From an uncultured Actinomycetes bacterium (GTDB lineage Bacteria > Actinomycetota > Acidimicrobiia > Acidimicrobiales > RAAP-2): a DNA stretch of 64,000 nucleotides. Below the pieces are notes generated by a model that had not been told where the DNA came from, made no database searches, and worked only from the letters and a program-made list of their open reading frames with translations. Where the stretch lies: NCBI GenBank assembly GCA_903825035.1, contig CAIJYV010000026.1:98199-162198 (forward strand). Direction: 5' to 3'. This document shows positions 34,051 to 42,337 of the stretch, in pieces. Position numbers and translations under genes: made by a program. The number at the start of each line of letters is the position of its first letter. The first letter of the stretch is position 1.

Positions 34051-35576
34051 CAGTCCGCCATGCGGGGGAAGAGGGGCTGACCCTTCTCAATCCGGTGCCC
34101 ACCACGAAACTGGCCCCACTTGGTTCGCTCGGCGAAGAGTTCATCTGTCACCTGACCCGAAAGGCCAATTCGATTCCAAATCTCTTGCGCCACTGATGGC
34201 ATTGCTGGCGCGATCAGGACCGCCACAATTCGAATGGCCTCGAGCGCATCTCCCAAGACGATTTCAACCTCTTCGCCCGGCTCCATCTTCCATGGGGCGT
34301 GGTTCTCTAGATAGGCGTTAGTTTCGCCAATAAGCCCCCAGGTGGCCTCGAGACCGGCCTGCGGTGAGAACCGATTCCAACCCTCCGCAGCCGTGCGTAC
34401 CGCTTCTGCAGCGCTCTCACGCAAGGTCGAATTCACGTAGGGCGACGGGGCGACCCCTTCGCACTTCGAGGTAACGACCGCGGCCACGCGGGCCACGAGA
34501 TTGCCAAGGTTGTTCGCCAAGTCGGTGTTGTAGCGAGCAGTGATCCCTTCGTGCGAGAAGTCCCCGTCATTTCCGAGCGAGGTTTCGCGAAGGAGGTAAT
34601 AGCGAATGGGATCGACACCAAATTCTGTCGTGAGCTGCACGGGCGCGATGTCAGCCAAGCGCACGCTACCTTCAGCGGCCATGGTCTTGGACAATTTTTG
34701 ACCGCCCACCAGCAGCCATCCGTGAACCTGAACGTGACTTACGGGTTCGAGTCCCGCCGCCATGCACATCGCGGGCCACCAGACACAGTGGAAGCGGATG
34801 ATCTCTTTCCCGATTAAGTGGTGCGAATGCGGCCACCACTTCTCTACCTCGTCATCTTCGCGGCCGTAGCCAATGGCGGTGAGATAGTTGATGAGCGCGT
34901 CATACCAAACGTAGAACACGTGCTGGTCGTCCCACGGAACGGGGATGCCCCACTTAATTGAGGTGCGAGTAATGGAAATATCCTTCAGCCCACCTTTAAT
35001 AAACGAATAGGCCTCGTTGCGCTTGGTGTGGGGGGTAACGAAATCTGGGTGCGCGTCGTAGTATTCGCGCAGCTTGTCTTCGAAGGCACTGAGCTTGAAG
35101 AACCAGTTCTCTTCTTCCATCTCCGTTAGGGGCTTGGCGTGAATGGGGCACTTGCCCGCGTCCGCGCTCTCTTCGGTGTAGTAGTCCTCGCAACTCACAC
35201 AATACAGGCCGCGGTACACATCTTTGTAGATATACCCATTCTCGTAGACCTTGGTGAGGAATTTCTGAACTGTTTCGTAGTGACGGGGCTCGGTAGTGCG
35301 GATGAAGTCGTCGTAGGAAATGTCAAGCGCATCCCACGCATCTCGAAATCGCTTTGATGTCTGGTCGGCCCACGCCAGCGGCTCGAGGCCATTCTTTTCT
35401 GCGGCTTCGGCCACCTTTTGTCCGTGCTCGTCGGTTCCGGTGAGGAACTTGGTTTCGTCCCCATTGAGTCGGTGCCAGCGCGCCATGGCGTCAGCGTTGA
35501 CCGTGCAATAGGCGTGACCGACGTGCGGAGCGTCATTCACATAGAAAATTGGGGTCGTTATGTAGAAGCGAGCCAT
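34050..35576 (-). CDS. metG: Methionyl-tRNA synthetase
   Basis: 508 residues. Rossmann start YITTPIFYVNDAPHVGHAY carries the HIGH-type motif (HVGH, residues 18-21). The connective peptide has a zinc knuckle-like set (CVSCEDYY, then GKCPIH). The KMSKS loop appears as QKLSKTM. The anticodon-binding helical domain follows (NLANNLGNLVARVAAV). There is no C-terminal EMAP-like tRNA-binding domain, as in other short-form actinobacterial MetRS. It lies 9 bases after rsmI and overlaps tatD by one base. Confidence 0.96.
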   Translation of the reverse strand: MARFYITTPIFYVNDAPHVGHAYCTVNADAMARWHRLNGDETKFLTGTDEHGQKVAEAAEKNGLEPLAWADQTSKRFRDAWDALDISYDDFIRTTEPRHYETVQKFLTKVYENGYIYKDVYRGLYCVSCEDYYTEESADAGKCPIHAKPLTEMEEENWFFKLSAFEDKLREYYDAHPDFVTPHTKRNEAYSFIKGGLKDISITRTSIKWGIPVPWDDQHVFYVWYDALINYLTAIGYGREDDEVEKWWPHSHHLIGKEIIRFHCVWWPAMCMAAGLEPVSHVQVHGWLLVGGQKLSKTMAAEGSVRLADIAPVQLTTEFGVDPIRYYLLRETSLGNDGDFSHEGITARYNTDLANNLGNLVARVAAVVTSKCEGVAPSPYVNSTLRESAAEAVRTAAEGWNRFSPQAGLEATWGLIGETNAYLENHAPWKMEPGEEVEIVLGDALEAIRIVAVLIAPAMPSVAQEIWNRIGLSGQVTDELFAERTKWGQFRGGHRIEKGQPLFPRMAD

Positions 35577-35585
35577 TTACTAAGG

Positions 35586-36437
35586 CTAGAGCGTGCTGCG
35601 GATTGCCAATGCCAATTCGTAGGCCGAACGGTTCGAAACTCCGTAGAGTTGAGCTGCATAGTTCGCCGCCGCCTTGGTTGAGTCCCCCGCCACCAGGCGT
35701 TCTCGCAAGCAGTCGGTAACCATTGCTTCGTCAACGGGTGGCGCTTCACTTGCTCCAGCGAGAATGACGACTATCTCACCTAGAATCTCTCGGCCCTGAA
35801 GTTTGGCTGCGACCTCGGCGACAGTGCCCCGGATCAACTCTTCGTGCAGCTTCGTGAGTTCTCGAGCAATACAGACCTGGCGATCACCAAATCGCTCCGC
35901 TAATTCACCGAAGGTGGTCACCAGGCGTTGGGGTGATTCGTAGAAGGCGATTGTTCTGCGTTCGTTCACCCACTCTTGGTATCGCCCGGCCCGCTCACCG
36001 GCCTTGCGAGGTAAGAAGCCCTCCATGACAAAGCGCTCAGTGTCAATTCCCGCCACCGAAAGCGCGGCGATTACCGCCGAAGGACCTGGTGCGGTCGTCA
36101 CGGTCAATCCGGCTTTGGCCACCGCGGCCACCACCCGGGTTCCCGGATCGGAGATGCCCGGCGTGCCAGCGTCACTTATCAGCACGATTGTTTCACCTCG
36201 CGAGATCCGAGCGATTACCTCGACGCTCTGCTCGAGTTCATTGTGCTCGTGAAGGGCAAAAAGGCGCCCATTGGGCGAAATCGAGTTGGCGCTGAAGAGA
36301 GTCCTGGAATGGCGCGTGTCCTCGCAAAAGACCGCGTCGGCGGTAGCGAGGAGTGCGAGGGCCCTCGCCGAGAGGTCCCCGAGGTTGCCCAAGGGGGTTG
36401 CCACGATTACGAGCTGCCCGGCTGATAAATCTGTCAT
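35586..36437 (-). CDS. rsmI: 16S rRNA (cytidine1402-2'-O)-methyltransferase
   Basis: 283 residues of the tetrapyrrole-methylase-like fold. Signs: LVIVATPLGNLGDLSARAL at the N-terminus, AVFCEDTRHSRTL, LISDAGTPGISDPG (SAM loop), TTAPGPSAVIAAL, and FVMEGFLPRKAGER. It 2'-O-methylates C1402 in the decoding centre. A GAGGTGG site just before the ATG gives a leadered start. It is the first gene of the minus-strand run rsmI-metG-tatD-PASTA/RlpA-rsmA-ispE and diverges from the bL37 gene. Confidence 0.95.
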   Translation of the reverse strand: MTDLSAGQLVIVATPLGNLGDLSARALALLATADAVFCEDTRHSRTLFSANSISPNGRLFALHEHNELEQSVEVIARISRGETIVLISDAGTPGISDPGTRVVAAVAKAGLTVTTAPGPSAVIAALSVAGIDTERFVMEGFLPRKAGERAGRYQEWVNERRTIAFYESPQRLVTTFGELAERFGDRQVCIARELTKLHEELIRGTVAEVAAKLQGREILGEIVVILAGASEAPPVDEAMVTDCLRERLVAGDSTKAAANYAAQLYGVSNRSAYELALAIRSTL

Positions 36438-36449
36438 TTTCCACCTCGT

Positions 36450-36477
36450 TTGGCGAGCCCCACCCGATACCTACTAT
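36450..36477 (+). promoter_or_regulatory. Candidate promoter of the bL37 gene
   Basis: TTGGCG at 36450-36455, a 16-base spacer, and TACTAT at 36472-36477, each matching four of six consensus positions. The ATG follows 11 bases after the -10 with no Shine-Dalgarno, so the message would have a leader of only about five bases. Confidence 0.4.
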
Positions 36478-36488
36478 CATTGACACCT

Positions 36489-36572
36489 ATGTCAAAGCGA
36501 ACTGTTAAGCGTAAACTTCGCGCCAAGAAAAAGGCGAACCACGGCAAGAAGCCGAACTGCGGTCGCGGCTAA
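36489..36572 (+). CDS. 27-residue 50S ribosomal protein bL37
   Basis: The peptide MSKRTVKRKLRAKKKANHGK (first 20 residues) ends KPNCGRG. The conserved core is the basic run followed by ANHGK-PN, the signature of bL37, the tiny actinobacterial ribosomal protein first seen in mycobacterial 50S structures, where it fills a pocket near the peptidyl-transferase region. The length (24-27 residues) fits. The last residues NCGRG are an unusual extension with a Cys. There is no Shine-Dalgarno; the candidate promoter at 36450-36477 implies a near-leaderless message. Confidence 0.85.
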   Translation: MSKRTVKRKLRAKKKANHGKKPNCGRG

Positions 36573-36583
36573 CTCAACGCTTT

Positions 36584-36901
36584 TTAGCCTCGTTCACTGA
36601 ACAGGCGCACTCGCATCCGATGCTCTAGGTAAAAAGCCAGGCCCGGGACGAAACCAGCCAGCAACATCCCCACGAGCAACAGCATGCTCAATTTGTGCTT
36701 TAGCACCATTTGGAAGCTAGCGATCATGTAGAGCGGGTACAACACCACTCCGTGGCCAATGCCAATGGTCTTTACGAACCACGAAATTGACTCCCAGGTC
36801 GAAGCGCTGACCTTATGTAGGACAAATGTTGCGCACAGCATCAACAGGGTGGTTCCGGTCACGTAAGACATGACTCGGTAACGACGGTAACTGGCATCCA
36901 T
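36584..36901 (-). CDS. DUF3817 membrane protein
   Basis: 105 residues from the ATG at 36901, which overlaps the upstream stop as TAATG; an in-frame GTG 12 bases earlier is possible. Three membrane helices: VMSYVTGTTLLMLCATFVL, VVLYPLYMIASFQMV and LLVGMLLAGFVPGLAFYLE. The pattern YRVMSYVTG...GHGVVLYPLY matches DUF3817, a family of small actinobacterial inner-membrane proteins of unknown function, often near other small membrane genes. It is coupled to the 122-residue membrane protein upstream. Confidence 0.85.
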   Translation of the reverse strand: MDASYRRYRVMSYVTGTTLLMLCATFVLHKVSASTWESISWFVKTIGIGHGVVLYPLYMIASFQMVLKHKLSMLLLVGMLLAGFVPGLAFYLEHRMRVRLFSERG

Positions 36902-37269
36902 TAGTGGCCCCACAATTTCTTCTTAGGTTTATTCGCTAATTCTGCGAGGTGATCGTTATAGGCAGCCATCTCGGGATCTTCAGCTTCGACCTCACGAGCG
37001 GCCTTCGCCTCGGCGCGCATCTTCTCTTCGTACTCGCGGCGAGCCTTGGCTTGGTGTTCGGTTATGGTGTCCGCATTCACGAGGGCAATCCAGCCCAAGA
37101 TGCCCAACACTCCAAAGAGGGGCCATTCAATGGCGTACAAGAAACTCAGGGAGTTTCCTTGAGCGGCCCGGCCAACCTGCCAGTAGGCGGCACTAGCGCA
37201 CATAGCCAACCAGGCCACTAGGGCAATACTGAGCATGAGCGCTCGACGAGAGAGATACTTCGATTTCAC
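36901..37269 (-). CDS. Small membrane protein with long cytoplasmic acidic tail
   Basis: 122 residues: helix 1 (ALMLSIALVAWLAMCASAAY), the conserved stretch WQVGRAAQGNSLSFLYAIEWPLF, helix 2 (FGVLGILGWIALV), then a charged helical tail (EHQAKARREYEEKMRAEAKAA) ending MAAYNDHLAEL. This arrangement is common in actinobacteria near cytochrome oxidase assembly genes and is sometimes misnamed a glucitol-operon regulator. There is no DNA-binding motif, and I would not use that name. Divergent from ctaG across 53 bases, so a respiratory membrane role is possible. The GTG start has TAGCAT exactly 6 bases upstream. Confidence 0.8.
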   Translation of the reverse strand: MKSKYLSRRALMLSIALVAWLAMCASAAYWQVGRAAQGNSLSFLYAIEWPLFGVLGILGWIALVNADTITEHQAKARREYEEKMRAEAKAAREVEAEDPEMAAYNDHLAELANKPKKKLWGH

Positions 37270-37275
37270 GGCTCA

Positions 37276-37281
37276 ATGCTA
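37276..37281 (-). promoter_or_regulatory. Candidate -10 hexamer (TANNNT-N6-start type)
   Basis: TAGCAT (minus strand) exactly six bases before the GTG at 37269; leaderless geometry, no Shine-Dalgarno. Divergent partner of the ctaG promoter at 37311-37316. Confidence 0.5.
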
Positions 37282-37310
37282 GTGCCGAGTTGATTCAGAG
37301 CGGGTAGGAC

Positions 37311-37316
37311 TAACGT
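37311..37316 (+). promoter_or_regulatory. Candidate -10 hexamer for ctaG
   Basis: TAACGT, exactly six bases before the GTG at 37323. A TTGATT lies about 15 bases upstream and could serve as a weak -35. No Shine-Dalgarno, so a leaderless start at the GTG is expected. Confidence 0.5.
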
Positions 37317-37322
37317 TGCGTC

Positions 37323-38159
37323 GTGGTTTCTATGAACGCCCCATTCTCTTGGAGTCATCTCGACCAGTGGCACATTGGGCTCGGCGGTCTTTCACTTCTA
37401 CTGGGTGCGTCCTTTTTCTATCTCTGGGGCATTATGAAGGTGCCCTCGTATTCGCGTTGGCGTATCGTAAGTTTCTTCGCCGGCATTCTGGTGACCTTCT
37501 TGGCGACCCAATCGGTGTTGGGCGTCTTTGATATGACCTACTTTTCGGCGCACATGATTCAGCACCTTTTGTTGATAATGGTCGCTGCTCCACTCTTCGC
37601 GCTCTCTGGTCCGCTCGACTTAATCTACGAGGCGGGCACGCCCAGGATGAAGGCCGCTCTCGATGGTCGAATTGCCGCGGTGATCCTTCATCCCCTCGTG
37701 GCCTTTTTGGCTTACTTTGTTTTCATACCCCTCTCGCACTTAACGGGAGTGTTCAATTTGATGTTGACCCACGAATGGTTCCATCACCTCGAGCAAATTG
37801 GCTTTCTTCTGGTGGGCTACCTGTTCTTTCGCATTGCCTTCGGCATTGAACGGGGACAACAAATCCACCCAGGACTTCGGTTGGTCTTCGTTATGGCCGC
37901 CGTTCCCGTTGATACGGTGACTGGTTTAGCCCTGATGATGAATACGCACGTCCCGTACCACGGACTCTTAACGATGGCCCCCATGGGCGCCAGCGTGGCC
38001 TGGGTCTTGCAGAACTTCCATCTCGGCGGAGCCATAATGTGGATCGGCGGAGACGCCTTGATGTTGTTGGCCTGTATCCCAATCACCGTTCACTGGGTGC
38101 GGTGGGAAACGGTTCGAACTCGCGCCATTGACGCCGAGCTCGACGCCATGGGACTATAA
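37323..38159 (+). CDS. ctaG: CtaG-type cytochrome c oxidase assembly membrane protein
   Basis: 278 residues from GTG (an ATG three codons later is possible). About seven membrane helices. Conserved His/Met positions of the caa3_CtaG family: SAHMIQHLLLIMVAAPLFAL, LTHEWFHHLEQIGFLLVGYLFF, and GGAIMWIGGDALMLL. The family supports copper centre assembly of aa3/caa3 oxidase in Gram-positive bacteria. The 3' end overlaps the convergent PfkB gene by 6 bases. No oxidase subunit genes are in the window. Confidence 0.9.
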   Translation: MVSMNAPFSWSHLDQWHIGLGGLSLLLGASFFYLWGIMKVPSYSRWRIVSFFAGILVTFLATQSVLGVFDMTYFSAHMIQHLLLIMVAAPLFALSGPLDLIYEAGTPRMKAALDGRIAAVILHPLVAFLAYFVFIPLSHLTGVFNLMLTHEWFHHLEQIGFLLVGYLFFRIAFGIERGQQIHPGLRLVFVMAAVPVDTVTGLALMMNTHVPYHGLLTMAPMGASVAWVLQNFHLGGAIMWIGGDALMLLACIPITVHWVRWETVRTRAIDAELDAMGL

Positions 38160-39191
38160 AAAGCCAGCGTTGGTTGCGAGCTCTTCGAGGTCCGATTCTG
38201 GGCGAGCACCTAGGTGCGAGATGACCTCACCAGCGCAGAGTGATCCAAGGTTCGCTGCTTCGACGGGGTCTGCGCCTAACGCGAGTCCGAATAAGAAGCC
38301 CGAGGCGAAGAGGTCTCCTGCACCATTTTGATCAACCACTACCGGTACATCCATAGCCGGCACCGAGACGACACCCGAGTAGGTAACCACGTCGGCGCCA
38401 GTGGGACCACGAGTAATAACCGAGAGCACACCGAGCTCATCGAGTGAATCAAAGGCCCGATGCAGGTCGGTGACTTGGAAGAGCGAGAGAATTTCGGCCT
38501 CGTTGGCCAACAAGACATCGACGTCATTTGTGACTAGGTCTAAGAAATCTTTGCGGTGTCGATCGACACAAAAACTATCTGAGAGTGAAAGAGCGACCAT
38601 CGAGTCATGCTCGTGTGCAAAGTTCGTCACCTTATGGATTGCCTCTTTCGAGGGTGGTAAGTCGTAAAGGTAGCCCTCAACATAGGTAATCTCCGAGCGA
38701 GCAATGAGGTCTTTTTTGATGTCATCCATTCGCAACTGATTCGCCGCGCCGAGATAGGTCGCGAGTGTTCGTTGAGCGTCATCGGTAACAAATACGTGAC
38801 AACGTCCGGTCACGCCATCATCCTCACGAGCTAGAGCCATGTCGAGCTCAACACCGAGAGACTTCATGTCATGAATGAAGCGCTGTCCGAACTCATCGTC
38901 GGCGACCTTGCCGATGAAACCGCAGGTGCCACCGAGAGCCGCCACGCCCGCGATCGTGTTGGCGGCCGATCCCCCACCCATCTCGATGGTCTCGCCCATG
39001 GCCCGGTAGACGGTTTCGAGCTGGTCGTGGGTAATCAGGTTCATGGCGGCCTTGGTCAGGCCCACCGTGGCAAAGGCCTCCTCGGGGTCCTTGGTCATGA
39101 TGTCCAGCAGGGCATTTCCAATGCCCGTAACGGCCAAACGGCCAGGCCCTGGTTTGGAGCGGAGGGAGACGGGCGTTGGCGAAGAAGTCAC
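38154..39191 (-). CDS. PfkB-family kinase, adenosine/ribokinase-like
   Basis: 345 residues. N-terminal strand VTGIGNALLDIM, substrate-binding MGGGSAANTIAGVAALGG, and FIGKVADDEFGQRF are the adenosine-kinase-like PfkB signature 1; the catalytic signature 2 is VDQNGAGDLFASGFLFG with the base Asp in G-A-G-D. The ribonucleoside- or sugar-specific lid suggests adenosine kinase or a similar nucleoside kinase, but the substrate is not settled. The GTG start has TATTCT exactly 6 bases upstream. It diverges from the aminopeptidase across only 39 bases and ends by overlapping ctaG. Confidence 0.88.
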   Translation of the reverse strand: MTSSPTPVSLRSKPGPGRLAVTGIGNALLDIMTKDPEEAFATVGLTKAAMNLITHDQLETVYRAMGETIEMGGGSAANTIAGVAALGGTCGFIGKVADDEFGQRFIHDMKSLGVELDMALAREDDGVTGRCHVFVTDDAQRTLATYLGAANQLRMDDIKKDLIARSEITYVEGYLYDLPPSKEAIHKVTNFAHEHDSMVALSLSDSFCVDRHRKDFLDLVTNDVDVLLANEAEILSLFQVTDLHRAFDSLDELGVLSVITRGPTGADVVTYSGVVSVPAMDVPVVVDQNGAGDLFASGFLFGLALGADPVEAANLGSLCAGEVISHLGARPESDLEELATNAGFL

Positions 39192-39197
39192 CTAGCG

Positions 39198-39203
39198 AGA
39201 ATA
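39198..39203 (-). promoter_or_regulatory. Candidate -10 hexamer for the PfkB-family kinase
   Basis: TATTCT (minus strand) exactly six bases before the GTG at 39191; leaderless geometry without a Shine-Dalgarno. Confidence 0.5.
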
Positions 39204-39216
39204 GAAGATTTGCCCC

Positions 39217-39222
39217 TAGAGT
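39217..39222 (+). promoter_or_regulatory. Candidate -10 hexamer for pepN
   Basis: TAGAGT, eight bases before the ATG at 39231. It supports that ATG over the long in-frame extension back to 38871, which would lie inside the opposing kinase gene. Confidence 0.4.
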
Positions 39223-39230
39223 TGCCGGTT

Positions 39231-41735
39231 ATGAGTTCAACTAATAATCCCTACCGTCTCGGCCGCCAGGTTGTCCCTTCGGCCTACCGTATTTTCCTGA
39301 CTCCGGACCTGGAGGCCTTCTCCTTTGCCGGCCGGGTGGAAATCGACGTCGAAGTGGTTACCGCCACCTCTTCGATCACCCTGCACGCCATTGAACTGGC
39401 CCTGGGTGCGACCCAAATTACTTTGGGTGGCGCGAACCACACCGCTAGCTCGATTACCTACGACGAAAAGTATGAAACTGCGACTTTGCACTTCGACTCG
39501 GTGCTCGCTGCGGGCACCGGCGTTTTGGAAATCGCCTTCGACGGAACGCTCAATGACCAGCTTCACGGTTTCTATCGCTCAACCTACAAAGACGACAACG
39601 GCACGAGTCACACCATTGCCACCACTCAGTTTGAGCACTCCGACGCCCGACGCGCATTCCCCTGTTGGGACGAGCCTTCTTTCAAAGCGACCTATCAAGT
39701 AAACCTGACGGTACCTTCACACCTCGCGGCGTACTCGAACTCACCAGTGCTGAGCGAGCAGGACTTGGGCAATGGACTGAAGGCAATCTCCTACAAGCCA
39801 ACGATGAAGATGTCGACCTACCTCGTCGCATTCGTCGTCGGACCATTCGAAGAGACCGCCGCCGTCGACGTCGACGGAATTCCACTGAAGGTCGTCTACC
39901 CCAAGGGTAAGGCGGGGCTTTCGGACTTGGCGATGGACTCTGGGGCCCACGCCTTGCGATTCTTCTCTAAGTACTTCAACATCCCCTACCCCGGTGAGAA
40001 GCTCGACATGATCGCGATTCCCGACTTCGCCTTTGGCGCCATGGAGAATCTCGGTTGCATCACCTACCGTGAAACCGCCCTCCTCGTGGACTCCGAAAAG
40101 GGTTCAATTGCAGAGAAAAAGCGGGTCGCCGAGGTTGTCGCGCACGAAATTGCTCACATGTGGTTTGGTGACCTCGTCACCATGGAATGGTGGGAGGGCA
40201 TTTGGTTAAACGAAGCCTTCGCCACCTTCATGCAGATTCTCTGCACTCACGCCTACAAGCCAGAGTGGAAGATGTGGGTTGGTTTTGGTGTTGACCGCGA
40301 TGCGGCGATGCAGATTGACGGACTCCACTCAACTCGTCCGATTGAATACGAAGTCATCTCGCCCGATGACACTCGCGGTATGTTCGACCTACTCACCTAC
40401 GAAAAGGGTGGGTCGGTTCTTCGCATGCTCGAGCAGTACTTGGGCGAAGAGACCTTCCGTGACGGTATCCGTCTGTACTTGAAGAAGCACAGTTACGCGA
40501 ACACCATCACCACTGATCTCTGGGATGCTCTCGAAGAGCACTCGGGTCAGCCCGTTCGCAATGTCATGAACACCTTCATCTTGCAAGGTGGTCACCCACT
40601 CGTAACGCTCGCCGACGGCAAGCTCACCCAAGAGCCTTTCGCCTACGGCGCAAAGCGTGGCGAGAGCTCGATCGGCAAGAACTGGCTCGTGCCGGTACTG
40701 ACTCGTTCGCTCACTGGCGGTGAGGTCAGCCGTCACCTGTTGGGCGAGGAGCCCATCACGGTTGACGGAGCATTGCCCTTGGTCGTTAACGCCGGTGGCT
40801 CAGGTGTGTTCCGCTCACGCTACGGCCAGGCCGAACTCGCTGCTCTCTCACCTCGAGTCAAGGACCTCGACGAGCTCGAGCGCGCTACCCTGCTCGCCGA
40901 CTCGTGGGCGGCGCTGTTTGCGAGCCGCATCAGCTGGACAGACTTCTTGGCCATTGCCAAGGGGCTCCAGGGGCTCAACGACCCCACCCCGTGGGCGACC
41001 GTCGCGAGTGCCTTTAACTACGTAAACCGTGTAATTTACGGTCAGGCCAAGGAATCGGTCCTCGCCGAACAGGCTCGCGAAATCTTCGCCCCCGAGTGGG
41101 CCAAGCTGGGCTGGGACGCCAAGTCCGGTGAGGACGAACTCACGCCGCAGTTGCGCGCCACCGTCTTGGGGGTCATGGGCAACATCGTCAAGGATGACGC
41201 GGTTATCGCCGAGGCCATCCGTCGCTACGAGGCCGATGACATGGACGGAAACCTCGCTCGCACGATCCTCTCGATTGTGGCCGGTCAGGACCGCGAGGGT
41301 GACTACGAGGAGTTCCTCAAGCGTTACGACAACGCGCCAGACCCTCAGACCGAGCAGCGCTACCTCATTGGCCTTGGTGCATTCAACGCCGAAAAGACTG
41401 CGCTGGACGCCGCCGAGAAGGCCTTCACCAAGTTCCGCAACCAGGACTCGGCAATCTTGCTCGGCTTCTTGTCAACCAACAAAGTCACCGGTCGCAAGAT
41501 TTGGGAGTTCATCTCCAAGCGCTGGGATGAGGCCATGGAGAAATTCCCATTGAACACTCACTCCCGCTTGGCTATGGGTATTCCGACCTTCTTCCAGGAC
41601 GAGGCCTTCGCCGACACGGTTGAAAAGTTCCACAACGACCACCCACTAGGTGGCGAACAACGAACTATTCAACAACAGATTGAGCGCATGCGAGTTGGTT
41701 TGGCTTTCGCTTCATCGATCCGTAGCCAGTTCTAG
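39231..41735 (+). CDS. pepN: M1-family aminopeptidase
   Basis: 834 residues from the ATG at 39231; the frame stays open for 360 more bases upstream but that part covers the PfkB gene. Catalytic parts: the exopeptidase motif GAMEN at 269-273, zinc site HEIAH at 305-309 and Glu328 in LNEAFATF. An N-terminal beta domain precedes them (about 1-200) and an ERAP1-like helical domain follows (about 500-834). It removes neutral or basic N-terminal residues from peptides in the cytoplasm; no signal peptide is seen. This is the monomeric PepN form of actinobacteria. It is followed after 8 bases by the GDT1-like exporter. Confidence 0.96.
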   Translation: MSSTNNPYRLGRQVVPSAYRIFLTPDLEAFSFAGRVEIDVEVVTATSSITLHAIELALGATQITLGGANHTASSITYDEKYETATLHFDSVLAAGTGVLEIAFDGTLNDQLHGFYRSTYKDDNGTSHTIATTQFEHSDARRAFPCWDEPSFKATYQVNLTVPSHLAAYSNSPVLSEQDLGNGLKAISYKPTMKMSTYLVAFVVGPFEETAAVDVDGIPLKVVYPKGKAGLSDLAMDSGAHALRFFSKYFNIPYPGEKLDMIAIPDFAFGAMENLGCITYRETALLVDSEKGSIAEKKRVAEVVAHEIAHMWFGDLVTMEWWEGIWLNEAFATFMQILCTHAYKPEWKMWVGFGVDRDAAMQIDGLHSTRPIEYEVISPDDTRGMFDLLTYEKGGSVLRMLEQYLGEETFRDGIRLYLKKHSYANTITTDLWDALEEHSGQPVRNVMNTFILQGGHPLVTLADGKLTQEPFAYGAKRGESSIGKNWLVPVLTRSLTGGEVSRHLLGEEPITVDGALPLVVNAGGSGVFRSRYGQAELAALSPRVKDLDELERATLLADSWAALFASRISWTDFLAIAKGLQGLNDPTPWATVASAFNYVNRVIYGQAKESVLAEQAREIFAPEWAKLGWDAKSGEDELTPQLRATVLGVMGNIVKDDAVIAEAIRRYEADDMDGNLARTILSIVAGQDREGDYEEFLKRYDNAPDPQTEQRYLIGLGAFNAEKTALDAAEKAFTKFRNQDSAILLGFLSTNKVTGRKIWEFISKRWDEAMEKFPLNTHSRLAMGIPTFFQDEAFADTVEKFHNDHPLGGEQRTIQQQIERMRVGLAFASSIRSQF

Positions 41736-41743
41736 GGAACTCA

Positions 41744-42337
41744 ATGTCAATCGGAGGTTTTCTCGGCATCGTGGGAATTATGTTCCTGCTGGAATTACCC
41801 GACAAGACCATGATCGCCACCGTGGTGATGTCTACCAAGGCACGCCCGTTGGCGGTCTCGATTGGCGCGGCCAGCGCCTTTATTGTTCAGATGGCGCTGG
41901 CCTGTGCAGCCGGTGGTCTCTTGACTTTATTGCCGAGCCACATCAAAGAGCTAATTATTGGAGTCCTCTTCCTCGCTGGTGCGGCCTATTTGTTGCTAGC
42001 CAAGGAAAAAGAGGTCGAAGAAGAAGGTGCGCGCGAGGCCGAACCAGAACGCCGCGCCACTTTTTTGCGTGAATCCTTGACGGCCTTTGGGGTCATCTTT
42101 ATTGGAGAATTTGGTGACTTAACCCAAATTCAAGCGGCGAACTTGGTGGCCAAAACTCACCAGCCCGTTCTCGTCTTTGCGGCCTCCTCAATTGGTTTAG
42201 TTGCCGTTACCTTCTTGGCTAGTTACGGCGGCAGTTTCATTCTGCGCAAAGTTCCCCTGGCGCTGGTTCGTAAATTTGGCGGTGTGGTCTTTGCCATCCT
42301 CGGCCTCTACACGTTGATTCACCTACTCGTCGCGTGA
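41744..42337 (+). CDS. GDT1/TMEM165 (UPF0016) family cation exporter
   Basis: 197 residues in two pseudo-symmetric halves of three helices. The family signature E-x-G-D-(K/R/L)-(T/S) appears as LELPDKTMIATV in the first half and IGEFGDLTQIQAANL in the second; the first copy has Leu-Pro in place of x-Gly. The halves are joined by an acidic cytoplasmic loop (KEKEVEEEGARE). Family members export Mn or Ca ions. An AGGGAA site precedes the ATG. The stop overlaps the methyltransferase GTG as GTGA. Confidence 0.9.
   Translation: MSIGGFLGIVGIMFLLELPDKTMIATVVMSTKARPLAVSIGAASAFIVQMALACAAGGLLTLLPSHIKELIIGVLFLAGAAYLLLAKEKEVEEEGAREAEPERRATFLRESLTAFGVIFIGEFGDLTQIQAANLVAKTHQPVLVFAASSIGLVAVTFLASYGGSFILRKVPLALVRKFGGVVFAILGLYTLIHLLVA

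Noticed and set aside
34742..34756. A T-arm-like stem with TTCGA loop, resembling a tRNA 3' half
   Set aside because: It lies inside metG coding sequence, no acceptor, D or anticodon stem can be drawn around it, and it encodes ordinary MetRS residues.
36566..36596. A GGCTAA/TTAGCC hairpin after the bL37 gene as a terminator
   Set aside because: Only six pairs with an 11-base loop, and the T-run is in the loop; too weak to call.
36901..37269. Naming this gene a glucitol-operon DNA-binding regulator, as similar genes are sometimes labelled
   Set aside because: It has two membrane helices and no DNA-binding motif; the label appears to be a propagated error.
38871..39230. In-frame extension of the M1 aminopeptidase by 120 residues
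   Set aside because: It lies antisense inside the PfkB kinase gene; family proteins start near the ATG at 39231, which also has a fitting -10 hexamer.
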